The notes: generated by a model not told the origin, from the letters alone. Numbered from the stretch's first letter, positions 42,291 through 49,482 are shown. The stretch: DNA of 64,000 nt from an uncultured bacterium (GCA_938036155.1 CALHPA010000004.1:17890-81889), one strand, 5' to 3'. Program-made: numbers and translations.

Positions 42291-42818
42291 ATGGAAGAAA
42301 ATAATGTAGCAAAAAATCAAGATAATACAAAAGAAAAGAAGCAATCAGGATTTTTTAAAAAAGATCCAAAGTGCGAAAAGCTTCAAGCAGAGAATTCAGA
42401 ATTAAAAAATGATTTGCAGCGCACGCGTGCTGATTTTGAGAATTATCGTAAAAATGTTGAAAGTCGAATTTCGAATGCGCAAAATCTAGGCGAAAAGAAA
42501 GCTATTTTGGCGTTAATTCCAATGATTGATGATATTGAAAGAGCGATTTCGCATTTGCCGTCGGATCTAGCGGAAAATTCTTGGGCGCAAAATGTGGTTA
42601 AAATGAGCAAAAATTTGGAAAAAAATCTTTCAAAGCTTGGAGTTGAAAAGATCAATTCTTCGAACGGTGCCATTTTTAATCCAGAACTTCATGAGGCGAT
42701 TCAATTCGATGAAGAATCTGACGGTGAAGAAGAAGTTATTGCTGAAGAACTTCGAGCTGGTTATACTTTAAAGGGCGAAGTTTTGCGAGCAGCAATGGTA
42801 AAAGTTGGGCGAAAGTAA
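42291..42818 (+). CDS. grpE: Nucleotide exchange factor GrpE
   Basis: 175-aa co-chaperone that releases ADP from DnaK. Long N-terminal helix (coiled-coil region, ENSELKNDLQRTRADFENYRK), then the beta domain with the family C-terminal GYTLKGEVLRAAMVKV. Slightly shorter than typical (about 190-200 aa). AAGGAGG precedes the ATG, 15 bases after hrcA, so CIRCE at 41486 should control both. Confidence 0.95.
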   Translation: MEENNVAKNQDNTKEKKQSGFFKKDPKCEKLQAENSELKNDLQRTRADFENYRKNVESRISNAQNLGEKKAILALIPMIDDIERAISHLPSDLAENSWAQNVVKMSKNLEKNLSKLGVEKINSSNGAIFNPELHEAIQFDEESDGEEEVIAEELRAGYTLKGEVLRAAMVKVGRK

Positions 42819-42826
42819 TTTTATCG

Positions 42827-42855
42827 TTGACATAATGTGATTAATATGATATTAT
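42827..42855 (+). promoter_or_regulatory. Promoter of a probable small RNA
   Basis: TTGACA (42827-42832), 17-bp spacer, TATTAT (42850-42855), placed 8 bases after the grpE stop. No ATG with a ribosome site lies between it and the terminator near 42995. Confidence 0.75.
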
Positions 42856-42860
42856 TATGA

Positions 42861-43000
42861 ACGTTAACCCGTTTCACCTTACTATAGAAGGTTGGGACTC
42901 GCGGGTTATCCTAATAATAAATAGAAATTAGAGTCAGTATTTTTCTTTTTCTTGGAGGAGCTTTATTCTCGCTAAGCCGTCTAATATTAGGCGGTTTTTA
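42861..43000 (+). ncRNA. Candidate structured small RNA (about 140 nt)
   Basis: A complete transcription unit without a credible ORF. The transcript would begin near 42861 and fold AACCCG (42866-42871) with CGGGTT (42902-42907), enclosing ACCTT / AAGGT (42876-42880 / 42888-42892). A CTAAT / ATTAG hairpin follows, then a pyrimidine stretch, an exposed GGAGGAG (42954-42960) and the terminator hairpin CCGTCTAAT / ATTAGGCGG with TTTTTA. GGAGGAG without a start codon could sequester anti-Shine-Dalgarno sequence or be paired by a target. No match to 6S, 4.5S or tmRNA was seen. Confidence 0.5.
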
Positions 43001-43047
43001 ATTTTAAAAACTTTAAAATTAAGCATAAATATGATAAAATATAACGT

Positions 43048-45405
43048 ATGAATAGTGGGCAAAATCTTAAAAATATTAAAAAGTTTATTCGTGTAGCGAA
43101 TTATTTGACTGTTTCGCAAATCTTCTTGCAAGATAATTTTCTATTGGAGCGTCCACTAACTTCTGAAGATATTAAACCTCGGCTTCTTGGCCACTGGGGA
43201 AGTTGCCCAGGTGTTAATCATGTTTATGCACATCTTTTAAATATTCAAAAACAGCTGGATTTTGCTAAAAGTGGTTTAAAAACAGCATTTATGCTTGGTC
43301 CAGGTCATGCTTTTCCGGCGCTCCAGGCGAATCTTTTTCTTGAAGAAACTCTTTCGAATATCGATAAGAATGCGATTCGGAATTCGCAAGGTATTGCTTA
43401 TATTTCGAAAAACTTTTCTTGGCCAGGCGGTTTTCCGTCGCACGCGAGTCCTTTCACGCCAGGCGTGATTCTTGAAGGTGGGGAGCTCGGCTATTCGCTT
43501 TCGACTGCTTTCGGGGCGGTTTTAGATAATCCAAATCTTGTAATGACCACTTTAATCGGCGATGGCGAGGCTGAAACTGGCCCAATTGCTGCAGCTTGGC
43601 ATCTGAATAAACTGATAAATCCAGTTAAAAATGGAGTAGTTTTACCTGTTTTACATTTGAATGGTTATAAAATTTCTGGTCCGACAATTTTTGGCTCGAT
43701 GAGTGATTTTGAATTGATTCAATTTTTCCACGGAGCGGGTTGGGAGCCAAAAATCGTTGATGAATATTCTGCTGAAGATTTTGATTTAGAGCTTTCGAAA
43801 GTTTTTTCAGATGCTTTTCGAGATATTTCGCGAATAAAATTTGGCCGAAAAAACGGTTTTGTGCGGCTGCCGATGATTATTATGCGGAGTAAAAAAGGAA
43901 GCTCCGGTGTTACTGAAAATAATGGCGAAAAAATTGAAGGGAACTCGCTCGCTCATCAAGTTCCACTTTTAAACGCTAAAAGTGATGGAAAAGAGCTCAA
44001 AAAACTCGAAGATTGGTTAAAATCTTATAAATTTGAAGAGCTTTTTGATTTCGAAAAAGGTGAATTCAAACCTTGGCTTAATGATTTTTTACCAGAAAAA
44101 TCAAGCAGAATTGGTCAAAATTGTTTCGTAGATGCAAATTTAAATTTTAAAGAATTAAAATTACCAGAAATTCATGAAAGAGTAGGCGAGAAATCACTTG
44201 CAATGAATGCAATTGGTGATTTTTTGAAAGAAGTTTTCGAAAAAAATCCAGAAATTTTCCGCTTCTTTAGTCCTGATGAAACTTATTCAAATAAATTAGA
44301 TGCTATTTTTAAAGTAACTTCACGTTCTTGGCAGCGAGAAATTAAGCCATGGGAAAAAGATTTATCGAAAAACGGCCGTGTTACGGAAATTTTGAGTGAA
44401 CATTCTTTACAGGGGCTTTTGCAGGGTTATATTTTAACGGGGCGACATGGAATTTTGACTTCTTACGAAGCTTTTGCGCCGATTATTTCTTCAATGATGG
44501 ATCAATATGCTAAGTTCTTGGCCCAATCTAAAGAAGTAAAATGGCGAGGTGATTTAGCAAGTTTAAACTATGTTTTAACTTCAACTGGTTGGCGACAAGA
44601 CCATAATGGATTTTCGCATCAAAATCCGAGTTTTATTGATGAAGTTTTGCGCCGCGAAAATGGAATTGGGCAGATTTTTTTGCCAGCAGATGATAATTCG
44701 GCTGTTGTAGCGATTTCAAAAATGCTAAAATCCCAAAATAATATTAACGTTTTGGTTGCGGGAAAAACGCCTGAGCCAAGGTATTTTTCTCTTAAGAGCG
44801 CACAAAAGCAGATTAAAAATGGCGGAATATTTGTTTTTGACAGTTGGAAAAATCAGGAAATTACAGACTGGGACTCAATTTTAGAAGATGATGAGCCAGA
44901 TTTAATTTTGGCGGCAAGTGGTGATTATGTTTTTAAAGAAACAGTTGCAGCACTTCAGGTTTTGCTTCATGACGCACCGCAAATTAAAATTCGTTTAGTT
45001 TATATTCAGGCGCTATGTAGTGAAGGAATTGGAACTTTCGAAAATACACTTTCGAAAAGCGATTTCGCGAAGATTTTTACTAAAGATAAGCCAGTTATAT
45101 TTGCTTTTCATGGTTATGCTAAAACTTTGAAATCAATTTTATTTGATTATGAAAATCCGTCGAGAATTAAAATTAACGGATATGAAGAAAAAGGTTCAAC
45201 AACTACGCCGTTTGATATGCTTGCGAGAAATCGAGTTTCGCGATACGATATTGTGGCTCGAGCGGTCGCTTCGAAAAATCCTGAAAAGGCTGAAGAATAT
45301 TTGGCGAGAAAAGAAGACTTGCTGAAATTCGCCCGCGAAAACTCCGTCGACGCTCCAGAGATTGAGAATTGGAAATATTTATCTTTTTATGGTAAAATGG
45401 AATAG
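43048..45405 (+). CDS. xfp: Xylulose-5-phosphate/fructose-6-phosphate phosphoketolase
   Basis: 785-aa thiamine-diphosphate enzyme that splits xylulose-5-P or fructose-6-P to acetyl phosphate. Family motifs: LLGHWGSCPGVNHVYAHLL, GPGHAFPALQANLFLE, GDGEAETGPIAAAWH (ThDP-binding GDG), LHLNGYKISGPTIFG, and TSTGWRQDHNGFSHQNP. Normal length. Together with the class I aldolase this implies a heterofermentative or bifid-like sugar route yielding ATP through acetate kinase (not in the window). Leaderless start: GATAAAAT box about 12 nt before the ATG. Confidence 0.97.
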   Translation: MNSGQNLKNIKKFIRVANYLTVSQIFLQDNFLLERPLTSEDIKPRLLGHWGSCPGVNHVYAHLLNIQKQLDFAKSGLKTAFMLGPGHAFPALQANLFLEETLSNIDKNAIRNSQGIAYISKNFSWPGGFPSHASPFTPGVILEGGELGYSLSTAFGAVLDNPNLVMTTLIGDGEAETGPIAAAWHLNKLINPVKNGVVLPVLHLNGYKISGPTIFGSMSDFELIQFFHGAGWEPKIVDEYSAEDFDLELSKVFSDAFRDISRIKFGRKNGFVRLPMIIMRSKKGSSGVTENNGEKIEGNSLAHQVPLLNAKSDGKELKKLEDWLKSYKFEELFDFEKGEFKPWLNDFLPEKSSRIGQNCFVDANLNFKELKLPEIHERVGEKSLAMNAIGDFLKEVFEKNPEIFRFFSPDETYSNKLDAIFKVTSRSWQREIKPWEKDLSKNGRVTEILSEHSLQGLLQGYILTGRHGILTSYEAFAPIISSMMDQYAKFLAQSKEVKWRGDLASLNYVLTSTGWRQDHNGFSHQNPSFIDEVLRRENGIGQIFLPADDNSAVVAISKMLKSQNNINVLVAGKTPEPRYFSLKSAQKQIKNGGIFVFDSWKNQEITDWDSILEDDEPDLILAASGDYVFKETVAALQVLLHDAPQIKIRLVYIQALCSEGIGTFENTLSKSDFAKIFTKDKPVIFAFHGYAKTLKSILFDYENPSRIKINGYEEKGSTTTPFDMLARNRVSRYDIVARAVASKNPEKAEEYLARKEDLLKFARENSVDAPEIENWKYLSFYGKME

Positions 45406-45433
45406 TTATAAACTTTAACAGAAGGAGGACTAT

Positions 45434-45682
45434 ATGGGATTTTTATGGTCACTTATAGTTGGAGGATTTATCGGTGCTATTGCTGGTTATATCCTTAATA
45501 AAGACAAGAAAATGGGAATCGTAGCTAATGTTTTGGCTGGACTCGTCGGATCATTTGTTGGGCAATCTTTATTTGGTAGCTTCGGTCCAAAATTGGCAGA
45601 CATGGCAATTATTCCATCATTGATTGGTGCGATTATCGTTATTAGTGTAGTATCATTTGTGCTTAAAAAGGGAGAAAAATAA
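45434..45682 (+). CDS. GlsB/YeaQ/YmgE family stress membrane protein
   Basis: 82-aa protein with three helices and the family pattern GGFIGAIAGYIL, GIVANVLAGLVGSFVG, PSLIGAIIVISVVSFVLKK (transglycosylase-associated protein fold). In Gram-positive bacteria such proteins are stress- and envelope-related. AAGGAGG precedes the ATG. It is followed within 2 nt by a CsbD-like gene, a frequent pairing. Confidence 0.88.
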   Translation: MGFLWSLIVGGFIGAIAGYILNKDKKMGIVANVLAGLVGSFVGQSLFGSFGPKLADMAIIPSLIGAIIVISVVSFVLKKGEK

Positions 45683-45683
45683 T

Positions 45684-45893
45684 ATGTCAGAAAATAAACT
45701 CGATGCTGTAGTAGATAAAGTTGTTGGCGCTACAAAAGAAGTCGCTGGAAAGGTTACGGGCAACAAAAAATTACAGGCTGAAGGCAAAACTCAGAAAGCT
45801 GGAGGAAAAGTCAAAGAAGTTGCTGCCGATACTAAAGATATTGTTGACGGAGTGGTCGACGGCGCAAAAGAAGTTCTAGGCAAGAAAAAATAG
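45684..45893 (+). CDS. CsbD family stress protein
   Basis: 69-aa hydrophilic, Lys/Gly/Val-rich protein with the family sequence LDAVVDKVVGATKEVAGKV, then GNKKLQAEGKTQKAGGKV. CsbD proteins are general stress proteins, probably intrinsically disordered and possibly DNA- or membrane-protecting (family knowledge). ATG 45684, with GGGAGA upstream, is preferred to the longer frame from 45657, which overlaps the previous gene. A terminator follows. Confidence 0.9.
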   Translation: MSENKLDAVVDKVVGATKEVAGKVTGNKKLQAEGKTQKAGGKVKEVAADTKDIVDGVVDGAKEVLGKKK

Positions 45894-45904
45894 AACAATA
45901 TAAA

Positions 45905-45937
45905 ATAATAGCCTCATCGTTGAGACTATTATTTTTA
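45905..45937 (+). terminator. Terminator of the GlsB-CsbD pair
   Basis: AATAGCCTCA / TGAGACTATT (one mismatch) with loop TCGT, then ATTTTTAG. Confidence 0.8.
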
Positions 45938-45939
45938 GA

Positions 45940-45970
45940 AAAAAGAAAACCCCGAGCTTTATACTCGGGG
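45940..45970 (-). terminator. Terminator of the minus-strand relic unit
   Basis: Perfect CCCCGAG / CTCGGGG stem with a 7-nt loop; on the minus strand it is followed by TTTTCTTTTTTCT. It marks the 3' end of a minus-strand transcript that covers the GC-rich region. Confidence 0.85.
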
Positions 45971-45988
45971 AAACCAGATTAGTTTTTT

Positions 45989-46019
45989 AGGAAGTTAAAG
46001 ATAAAGTCCTCAACTTCCT
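45989..46019. repeat. Inverted repeat, 8-bp arms
   Basis: AGGAAGTT (45989-45996) and AACTTCCT (46012-46019), 15-nt loop, in the minus-strand 3' untranslated part of the relic. Confidence 0.6.
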
Positions 46020-46031
46020 GGTGGTCGGGGT

Positions 46032-46051
46032 ATCCGCCCCAAAAGGCGGAT
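46032..46051. repeat. Inverted repeat, 7-bp arms
   Basis: ATCCGCC (46032-46038) and GGCGGAT (46045-46051), 6-nt loop: a compact stable hairpin just past the relic's last stop. Confidence 0.65.
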
Positions 46052-46155
46052 TCCCTATGTTTACCAAGTCAGGAGCCACCGTTCCAGCCTTGGAATTTCT
46101 CTTGGAGATATGAACAGAGCTCACCATCCCTAAAGAAATTAACTTCTCCTTCGCC

Positions 46156-46185
46156 AGAGAGTACGATCAATTGATCGTACTCTCT
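46156..46185. repeat. Perfect 30-bp palindrome
   Basis: AGAGAGTACGATCAA (46156-46170) followed at once by its exact reverse complement (46171-46185), with no spacer. On the minus strand it encodes REYDQLIVLS of relic piece 3, read as codons that are mutually reverse complementary. Confidence 0.9.
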
Positions 46186-46190
46186 AAAGA

Positions 46191-46251
46191 GACGGTCGGT
46201 TACTGTAGCCGTCCTGCTGTGCGTAAGACTAACTACAGTGAGGCGACCGTC
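46191..46251. repeat. Nested inverted repeat
   Basis: Outer GACGGTCG (46191-46198) / CGACCGTC (46244-46251), inner ACTGTAG (46202-46208) / CTACAGT (46233-46239). Together they make a long interrupted stem only 5 bp away from the 30-bp palindrome. Confidence 0.75.
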
Positions 46252-46463
46252 AACCTTGCGGCTTTCGATCACCTCAACAGCCTAAGCTTCCTGCTCAGGC
46301 TACAACCATCCCCGGGATAAACCCGGAGTCGTTCGCAGCGATCAAAAGCTGCTTACGACTGGGCTCAATCCTCAATAGGGAAAGAACCTGGATGATTGAG
46401 GCTGGTTCGCCGGAGCGACTACCGTGGTGGTCCACGTCAATCGCGCCGGCAATTTCGCTGGCA

Positions 46464-46490
46464 CCAGCCAGTTCAATAAGAACTGGCTGG
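46464..46490. repeat. Inverted repeat, 11-bp perfect arms, 5-nt loop
   Basis: CCAGCCAGTTC (46464-46474), AATAA, GAACTGGCTGG (46480-46490). It lies inside relic piece 2 (coding PVLIELAG on the minus strand) and has no T tract. Confidence 0.85.
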
Positions 46491-46677
46491 TCGCCTGCAG
46501 CTAGAGCAGCATCGATCTCATCTTTATAAGATTCGACCGATGCGCCCCAGCCCAGACCTTCATCTCCGCGTCTGCTCCACCAATAAAAAATACTTTTTGT
46601 GCTTGTGTCATTTTTAGTTCCTCTATTGCCGTCGGTGAGTCGTTGCTCATCTTCCGATTCGGTGAGAACTTCTGGAT

Positions 46678-46727
46678 GTTAGCCAGAAACCAAACCGTCT
46701 CGACCAATGACCTGATTTCTGGCTAAC
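46678..46727. repeat. Inverted repeat, 12-bp perfect arms
   Basis: GTTAGCCAGAAA (46678-46689) and TTTCTGGCTAAC (46716-46727), 26-nt loop, upstream of the relic's ATG in its presumed minus-strand leader. Confidence 0.8.
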
Positions 46728-46763
46728 AACCGCCACATAAACTAATCTGATTTGAAATGTTCG

Positions 46764-46813
46764 ATCCGTTTTGGCAAAATCTTGCTTTTGCTTGACGGAT
46801 TATTTAAATTATA
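46764..46813 (-). promoter_or_regulatory. Promoter and 5' hairpin of the relic unit
   Basis: Minus-strand TATAAT (46813-46808) after TGGT. The transcript would begin near 46801 and fold at once: ATCCGT / ACGGAT (46764-46769 / 46795-46800) enclosing GCAAAA / TTTTGC (46774-46779 / 46786-46791). Confidence 0.5.
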
Positions 46814-46990
46814 ACCATAATTATAATAATAAGTTAATAATTTTGCTTAAAAAAGTTAAAAATTCTCAAAATTACCACTGTTATTTTCGAAAAAGATTTT
46901 TTATGATTTTCTGGAAAAATTCAATTTTTATATAATATTATGCCGATAATTCAAGAATAAATAAAAACAATCGTTGTAAATAAAACATCA
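46801..46990. other. Gene-free AT-rich spacer
   Basis: AT-rich sequence between the relic promoter and the dnaK CIRCE. It contains one TTCGAA (near 46882) and several TATAAT-like words. No ORF, RNA fold or long repeat was recognised. Composition has returned to the host type. Confidence 0.6.
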
Positions 46991-47028
46991 TTAGCACTCT
47001 TGACTTGTGAGTGCTAAAAGCGTATAAT
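46991..47028 (+). promoter_or_regulatory. Perfect CIRCE operator overlapping the dnaK promoter
   Basis: TTAGCACTC (46991-46999), 9-nt spacer, GAGTGCTAA (47009-47017), an exact consensus. The -35 TTGACT (47000-47005) lies in the spacer and the -10 TATAAT (47023-47028) follows at 17 bp. Unlike hrcA and dnaJ, the transcript has a long leader (about 150 nt to the ATG at 47183). Confidence 0.95.
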
Positions 47029-47182
47029 CGAAATATAAGCGTGAAACGAATTGCGAGGCGCGCTTTATAGAATAGTTAATAACTTTCGGGAAGCTTTCTG
47101 AAAAATCCGAATAGGCTAAGAAATTCGAAATTGACTAGGAAAGCTATCGAACAGATAAATTTAATAAAGAAAGAAGGAGAAA

Positions 47183-49081
47183 ATGGGAAAAATTATTGGA
47201 ATTGACCTTGGTACAACTAACAGTGCTTTTGCATATATGGTTGCAGGAAAACCTGAGGTTATCACAAACGCAGAAGGAAATCGAACTACGCCATCAGTTG
47301 TGGCAATCAACAAAAAAGGCGATCGCTTGGTTGGGCAGGTAGCGCAACGTCAACGCGTAACAAATCCGAAAAATACAATTTACGGAGTAAAGCGTTTGAT
47401 TGGCCGAAAATATTCTGATGATGAGATTCAAAAAGATCTTGAAATTATGCCTTACGAGATTGTGAAAAAAGGTAGTGGCGTGGCTGTAAAAATGGGTGAC
47501 AAAGAATATACGCCAGAAGAAGTTTCAGCAATGATTCTTTCGAAAATTAAAGCTGATGCTGAAGCTTTCTTGGGTGAAAAAGTTACCGAAGCTGTGATTA
47601 CTGTTCCAGCTTACTTTGATGACAGTCAACGCCAAGCAACTAAAGATGCTGGTAAAATTGCTGGTCTTGAAGTAAAACGAATTATCAACGAGCCAACTGC
47701 AGCCGCACTTGCTTATGGCTTAGACGGTAAAAAAGATGAAAAAATTGCTGTTTTCGACCTTGGTGGTGGGACATTCGACGTTTCGATTCTCGATATTGCG
47801 GATGGAGTTTTCGAAGTTCTTTCAACAAACGGTGATACACATCTTGGTGGTGAAGACTTTGATAACCGCATTGTGAACCACTTCTTGGATGAATTTAAGA
47901 AAGAAGAAGGAATCGATCTTAAAAATGATTCTGCCGCAATGCAACGCTTAAAGGATGAAGCTGAAAAGGCTAAGAAAGAGCTTTCTTCAACAACATCTTA
48001 TGAAGTGAACTTGCCATTCTTAACAGCTGATGAAGATGGTCCAAAACACTTTGAATATACTCTAACCCGAGCAAAACTTGAAGAATTAGTTGCTGATTTA
48101 ATTGATCGACTAGCTGATCCTGTTGAAAAGGCTCTAAAAGATGCAGATCTAAAAGCTAGCGATATCGCCGAAGTTGTGATGGTTGGTGGTATGACCCGAA
48201 TGCCAGCCGTGGTTGAAAAAGTAGAAAAAATCTTTGGCAAAAAGCCAACTCAAGGTGTTAACCCTGATGAAGTTGTGGCTGTGGGTGCTGCAATTCAAGG
48301 CGGTGTTTTGGCTGGAGACGTTAAAGATGTGCTACTTCTTGACGTTACGCCTTTAACACTTGGAATCGAAACTGCTGGTGGTGTTCGAACTCCAATGATT
48401 GATCGAAACACAACTGTGCCAACTTCGAAATCGCAAGTTTTCTCAACTTATGCCGATAATCAGTCGCAAGTTGAAATTCATGTGCTTCAAGGTGAGCGCG
48501 AAATGGCTGCCGACAACAAATCTCTTGGAATGTTCGTACTTTCAGGAATTGCTCCAGCGCCACGAGGAGTTCCACAGATTGAAGTTACCTTCAATATTGA
48601 TGCAAACGGAATTTTGACAGTTACCGCTAAAGATAAAGGAACTGGTAAAGAGAACAATATCACAATTCAAAACTCAGGAAATATGAGTAAAGAAGATATT
48701 GAAAAGGCTCAAAAAGAGGCTGAACTTCACGCTGATGAAGATAAAAAGAAACGCGAATTAATTGATGCGAAAAATCAGCTCGAAAATGCTATTTATCAGG
48801 CAGAAAAAATGCCAAGCGAATTCAAAGATAAGATTTCGAAAGAAGATGAAGAAGCAATTTCGAAAGCTGTTGAAGAGGCTAAAAAACATCAAAATGCTGA
48901 GAGTAAAGATGAGCTTGAGAAAGCTGCTAAAGATCTTCAAGATGCAATTATGCCAATTGGTGCAAAATTGTATCAAGCTCAAAGTGCAGATAATGCAAGT
49001 GAAGCTGGCGATAAAGCTAAAACTTCTCACAAAAAAGATAATGACGAGCCAGTTGAAGGCGAAGTTATTGACAAGAAATAA
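47183..49081 (+). CDS. dnaK: Chaperone protein DnaK (Hsp70)
   Basis: 632-aa ATP-dependent chaperone. ATPase domain motifs GIDLGTTNSAFAYM (phosphate 1), IAVFDLGGGTFDVSIL (phosphate 2) and VVMVGGMTRMP; the hydrophobic linker is VLLLDVTPL and the lid ends in an acidic/lysine tail with EGEVIDKK (the DnaK EEVD-like end is not eukaryotic). AGAAGGAG precedes the ATG. It is monocistronic, between CIRCE and a terminator, and separated from grpE and dnaJ, which have their own CIRCE control. Confidence 0.98.
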   Translation: MGKIIGIDLGTTNSAFAYMVAGKPEVITNAEGNRTTPSVVAINKKGDRLVGQVAQRQRVTNPKNTIYGVKRLIGRKYSDDEIQKDLEIMPYEIVKKGSGVAVKMGDKEYTPEEVSAMILSKIKADAEAFLGEKVTEAVITVPAYFDDSQRQATKDAGKIAGLEVKRIINEPTAAALAYGLDGKKDEKIAVFDLGGGTFDVSILDIADGVFEVLSTNGDTHLGGEDFDNRIVNHFLDEFKKEEGIDLKNDSAAMQRLKDEAEKAKKELSSTTSYEVNLPFLTADEDGPKHFEYTLTRAKLEELVADLIDRLADPVEKALKDADLKASDIAEVVMVGGMTRMPAVVEKVEKIFGKKPTQGVNPDEVVAVGAAIQGGVLAGDVKDVLLLDVTPLTLGIETAGGVRTPMIDRNTTVPTSKSQVFSTYADNQSQVEIHVLQGEREMAADNKSLGMFVLSGIAPAPRGVPQIEVTFNIDANGILTVTAKDKGTGKENNITIQNSGNMSKEDIEKAQKEAELHADEDKKKRELIDAKNQLENAIYQAEKMPSEFKDKISKEDEEAISKAVEEAKKHQNAESKDELEKAAKDLQDAIMPIGAKLYQAQSADNASEAGDKAKTSHKKDNDEPVEGEVIDKK

Positions 49082-49108
49082 TTCGAAAATCCACCTTTCG
49101 AAAAGTAA

Positions 49109-49137
49109 AAATGCTCAGGTTAAACTGGGCATTTTTT
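49109..49137 (+). terminator. Terminator of dnaK
   Basis: AAATGCTCAG / CTGGGCATTT stem (one G-U), 6-nt loop, TTTTTT. Two TTCGAA words lie between the stop and the hairpin. Confidence 0.85.
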
Positions 49138-49142
49138 GCGTA

Positions 49143-49171
49143 TTGATTTTTTAAATTTTATTTAATATAAT
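49143..49171 (+). promoter_or_regulatory. Promoter of the 47-aa membrane gene
   Basis: TTGATT (49143-49148), 17-bp spacer, TATAAT (49166-49171). Confidence 0.7.
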
Positions 49172-49219
49172 TAATTGGCGCTCACCCGATGCTCGCACTT
49201 TTAGAAAGAGGTATTTTCT

Positions 49220-49363
49220 ATGGCAAAAAAGATATTTATGATATTTATTGCTGGAGTGGTTATTTTACTTTTGTTTTTTACTATACTACTAAAGCTGATA
49301 CTCGTGATATTATTTTCCATCTTAATGATAGTTTGGCTGGTAGTACATTTTTTCATTGGTTGA
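49220..49363 (+). CDS. Very small hydrophobic membrane protein (47 aa)
   Basis: 47-residue frame, MAKKIFMIFIAGVVILLLFF..., almost wholly hydrophobic after the MAKK start, with one or two membrane helices. AGAAAGAGG ends 8 nt before the ATG and a full promoter lies upstream. A longer overlapping frame (49189-49380) has no ribosome site and polar, unlikely composition. Comparable mini-proteins act as regulatory subunits of transporters, or as type I toxins; neither can be shown here. Confidence 0.6.
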   Translation: MAKKIFMIFIAGVVILLLFFTILLKLILVILFSILMIVWLVVHFFIG

Positions 49364-49387
49364 ATCTTTTTTTGATATAGTCCCTTC

Positions 49388-49482
49388 TTATAATATCCCT
49401 CAGCAATGGAGGGGGTTTCGACAAGGAGACGAAGGGCTAAATAGCTTTTATAAGGGTGAGCTATTTAATTGAGGATATTTAT
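49388..49482 (+). promoter_or_regulatory. Structured leader that may mask the ribosome site (candidate cis-regulatory RNA)
   Basis: Sequence between a TATAAT (49389-49394) and ATG 49483. It contains CCCTC / GAGGG, TTCG / CGAA and AAATAGCT / AGCTATTT hairpins. Its 5' end AATATCC(C)TCA can pair with TGAGGATATT at 49470-49479, which holds the Shine-Dalgarno GAGG of the next gene. That closing stem would be a sequestering helix. No known riboswitch class was recognised. Confidence 0.4.

Larger units (their letters stand above)
46069..46611 (-). pseudogene. Broken gene of a DHHG-motif hypothetical family, GC-rich
   Basis: Three coding pieces in different frames on the minus strand. (1) From ATG 46611 with GAGGAACT upstream: MTQAQKVFFIGGADAE. 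(2) After a frameshift near 46560: GLGWGASVESYKDEIDAALA, PVLIELAGA, AIDVDHHGSRSGEPASIIQVL, RKQLLIAANDSGFIPGM, stopped by TGA at 46297. (3) From 46272 to 46069: GRLTVVSLTHSRTATVTDRL, LIVLSGEGEVNFFRDGEL, ending FQGWNGGS. The order matches, to my memory, an uncharacterised family of about 250 aa with a DHHG motif, with roughly 60-80 central residues missing. Codons and GC content (about half G+C) differ from all neighbours, which suggests transfer followed by decay. Confidence 0.6.

Noticed and set aside
46295..46297. Recoded TGA (Gly or Trp code) to explain the relic
   Set aside because: Conserved genes throughout the window end at TGA or avoid it internally, and relic piece 3 lies in yet another frame, so recoding would not restore the protein.
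46501..46707. Single 68-codon ORF as an intact small gene
   Set aside because: Only residues from 46611 down to about 46560 carry family motifs; the upstream part covers an inverted repeat and the downstream part is out of frame with the clear homologous segment.
45894..47182. RNase P RNA or tmRNA in the large gene-poor gap
   Set aside because: No characteristic conserved core sequences were recognised, and most of the gap reads as remnants of a protein gene plus the dnaK leader.
49189..49380. 63-codon frame overlapping the 47-aa membrane gene
   Set aside because: No ribosome site; the alternative frame at 49220 has AGAAAGAGG, a MAKK start and a coherent membrane helix.
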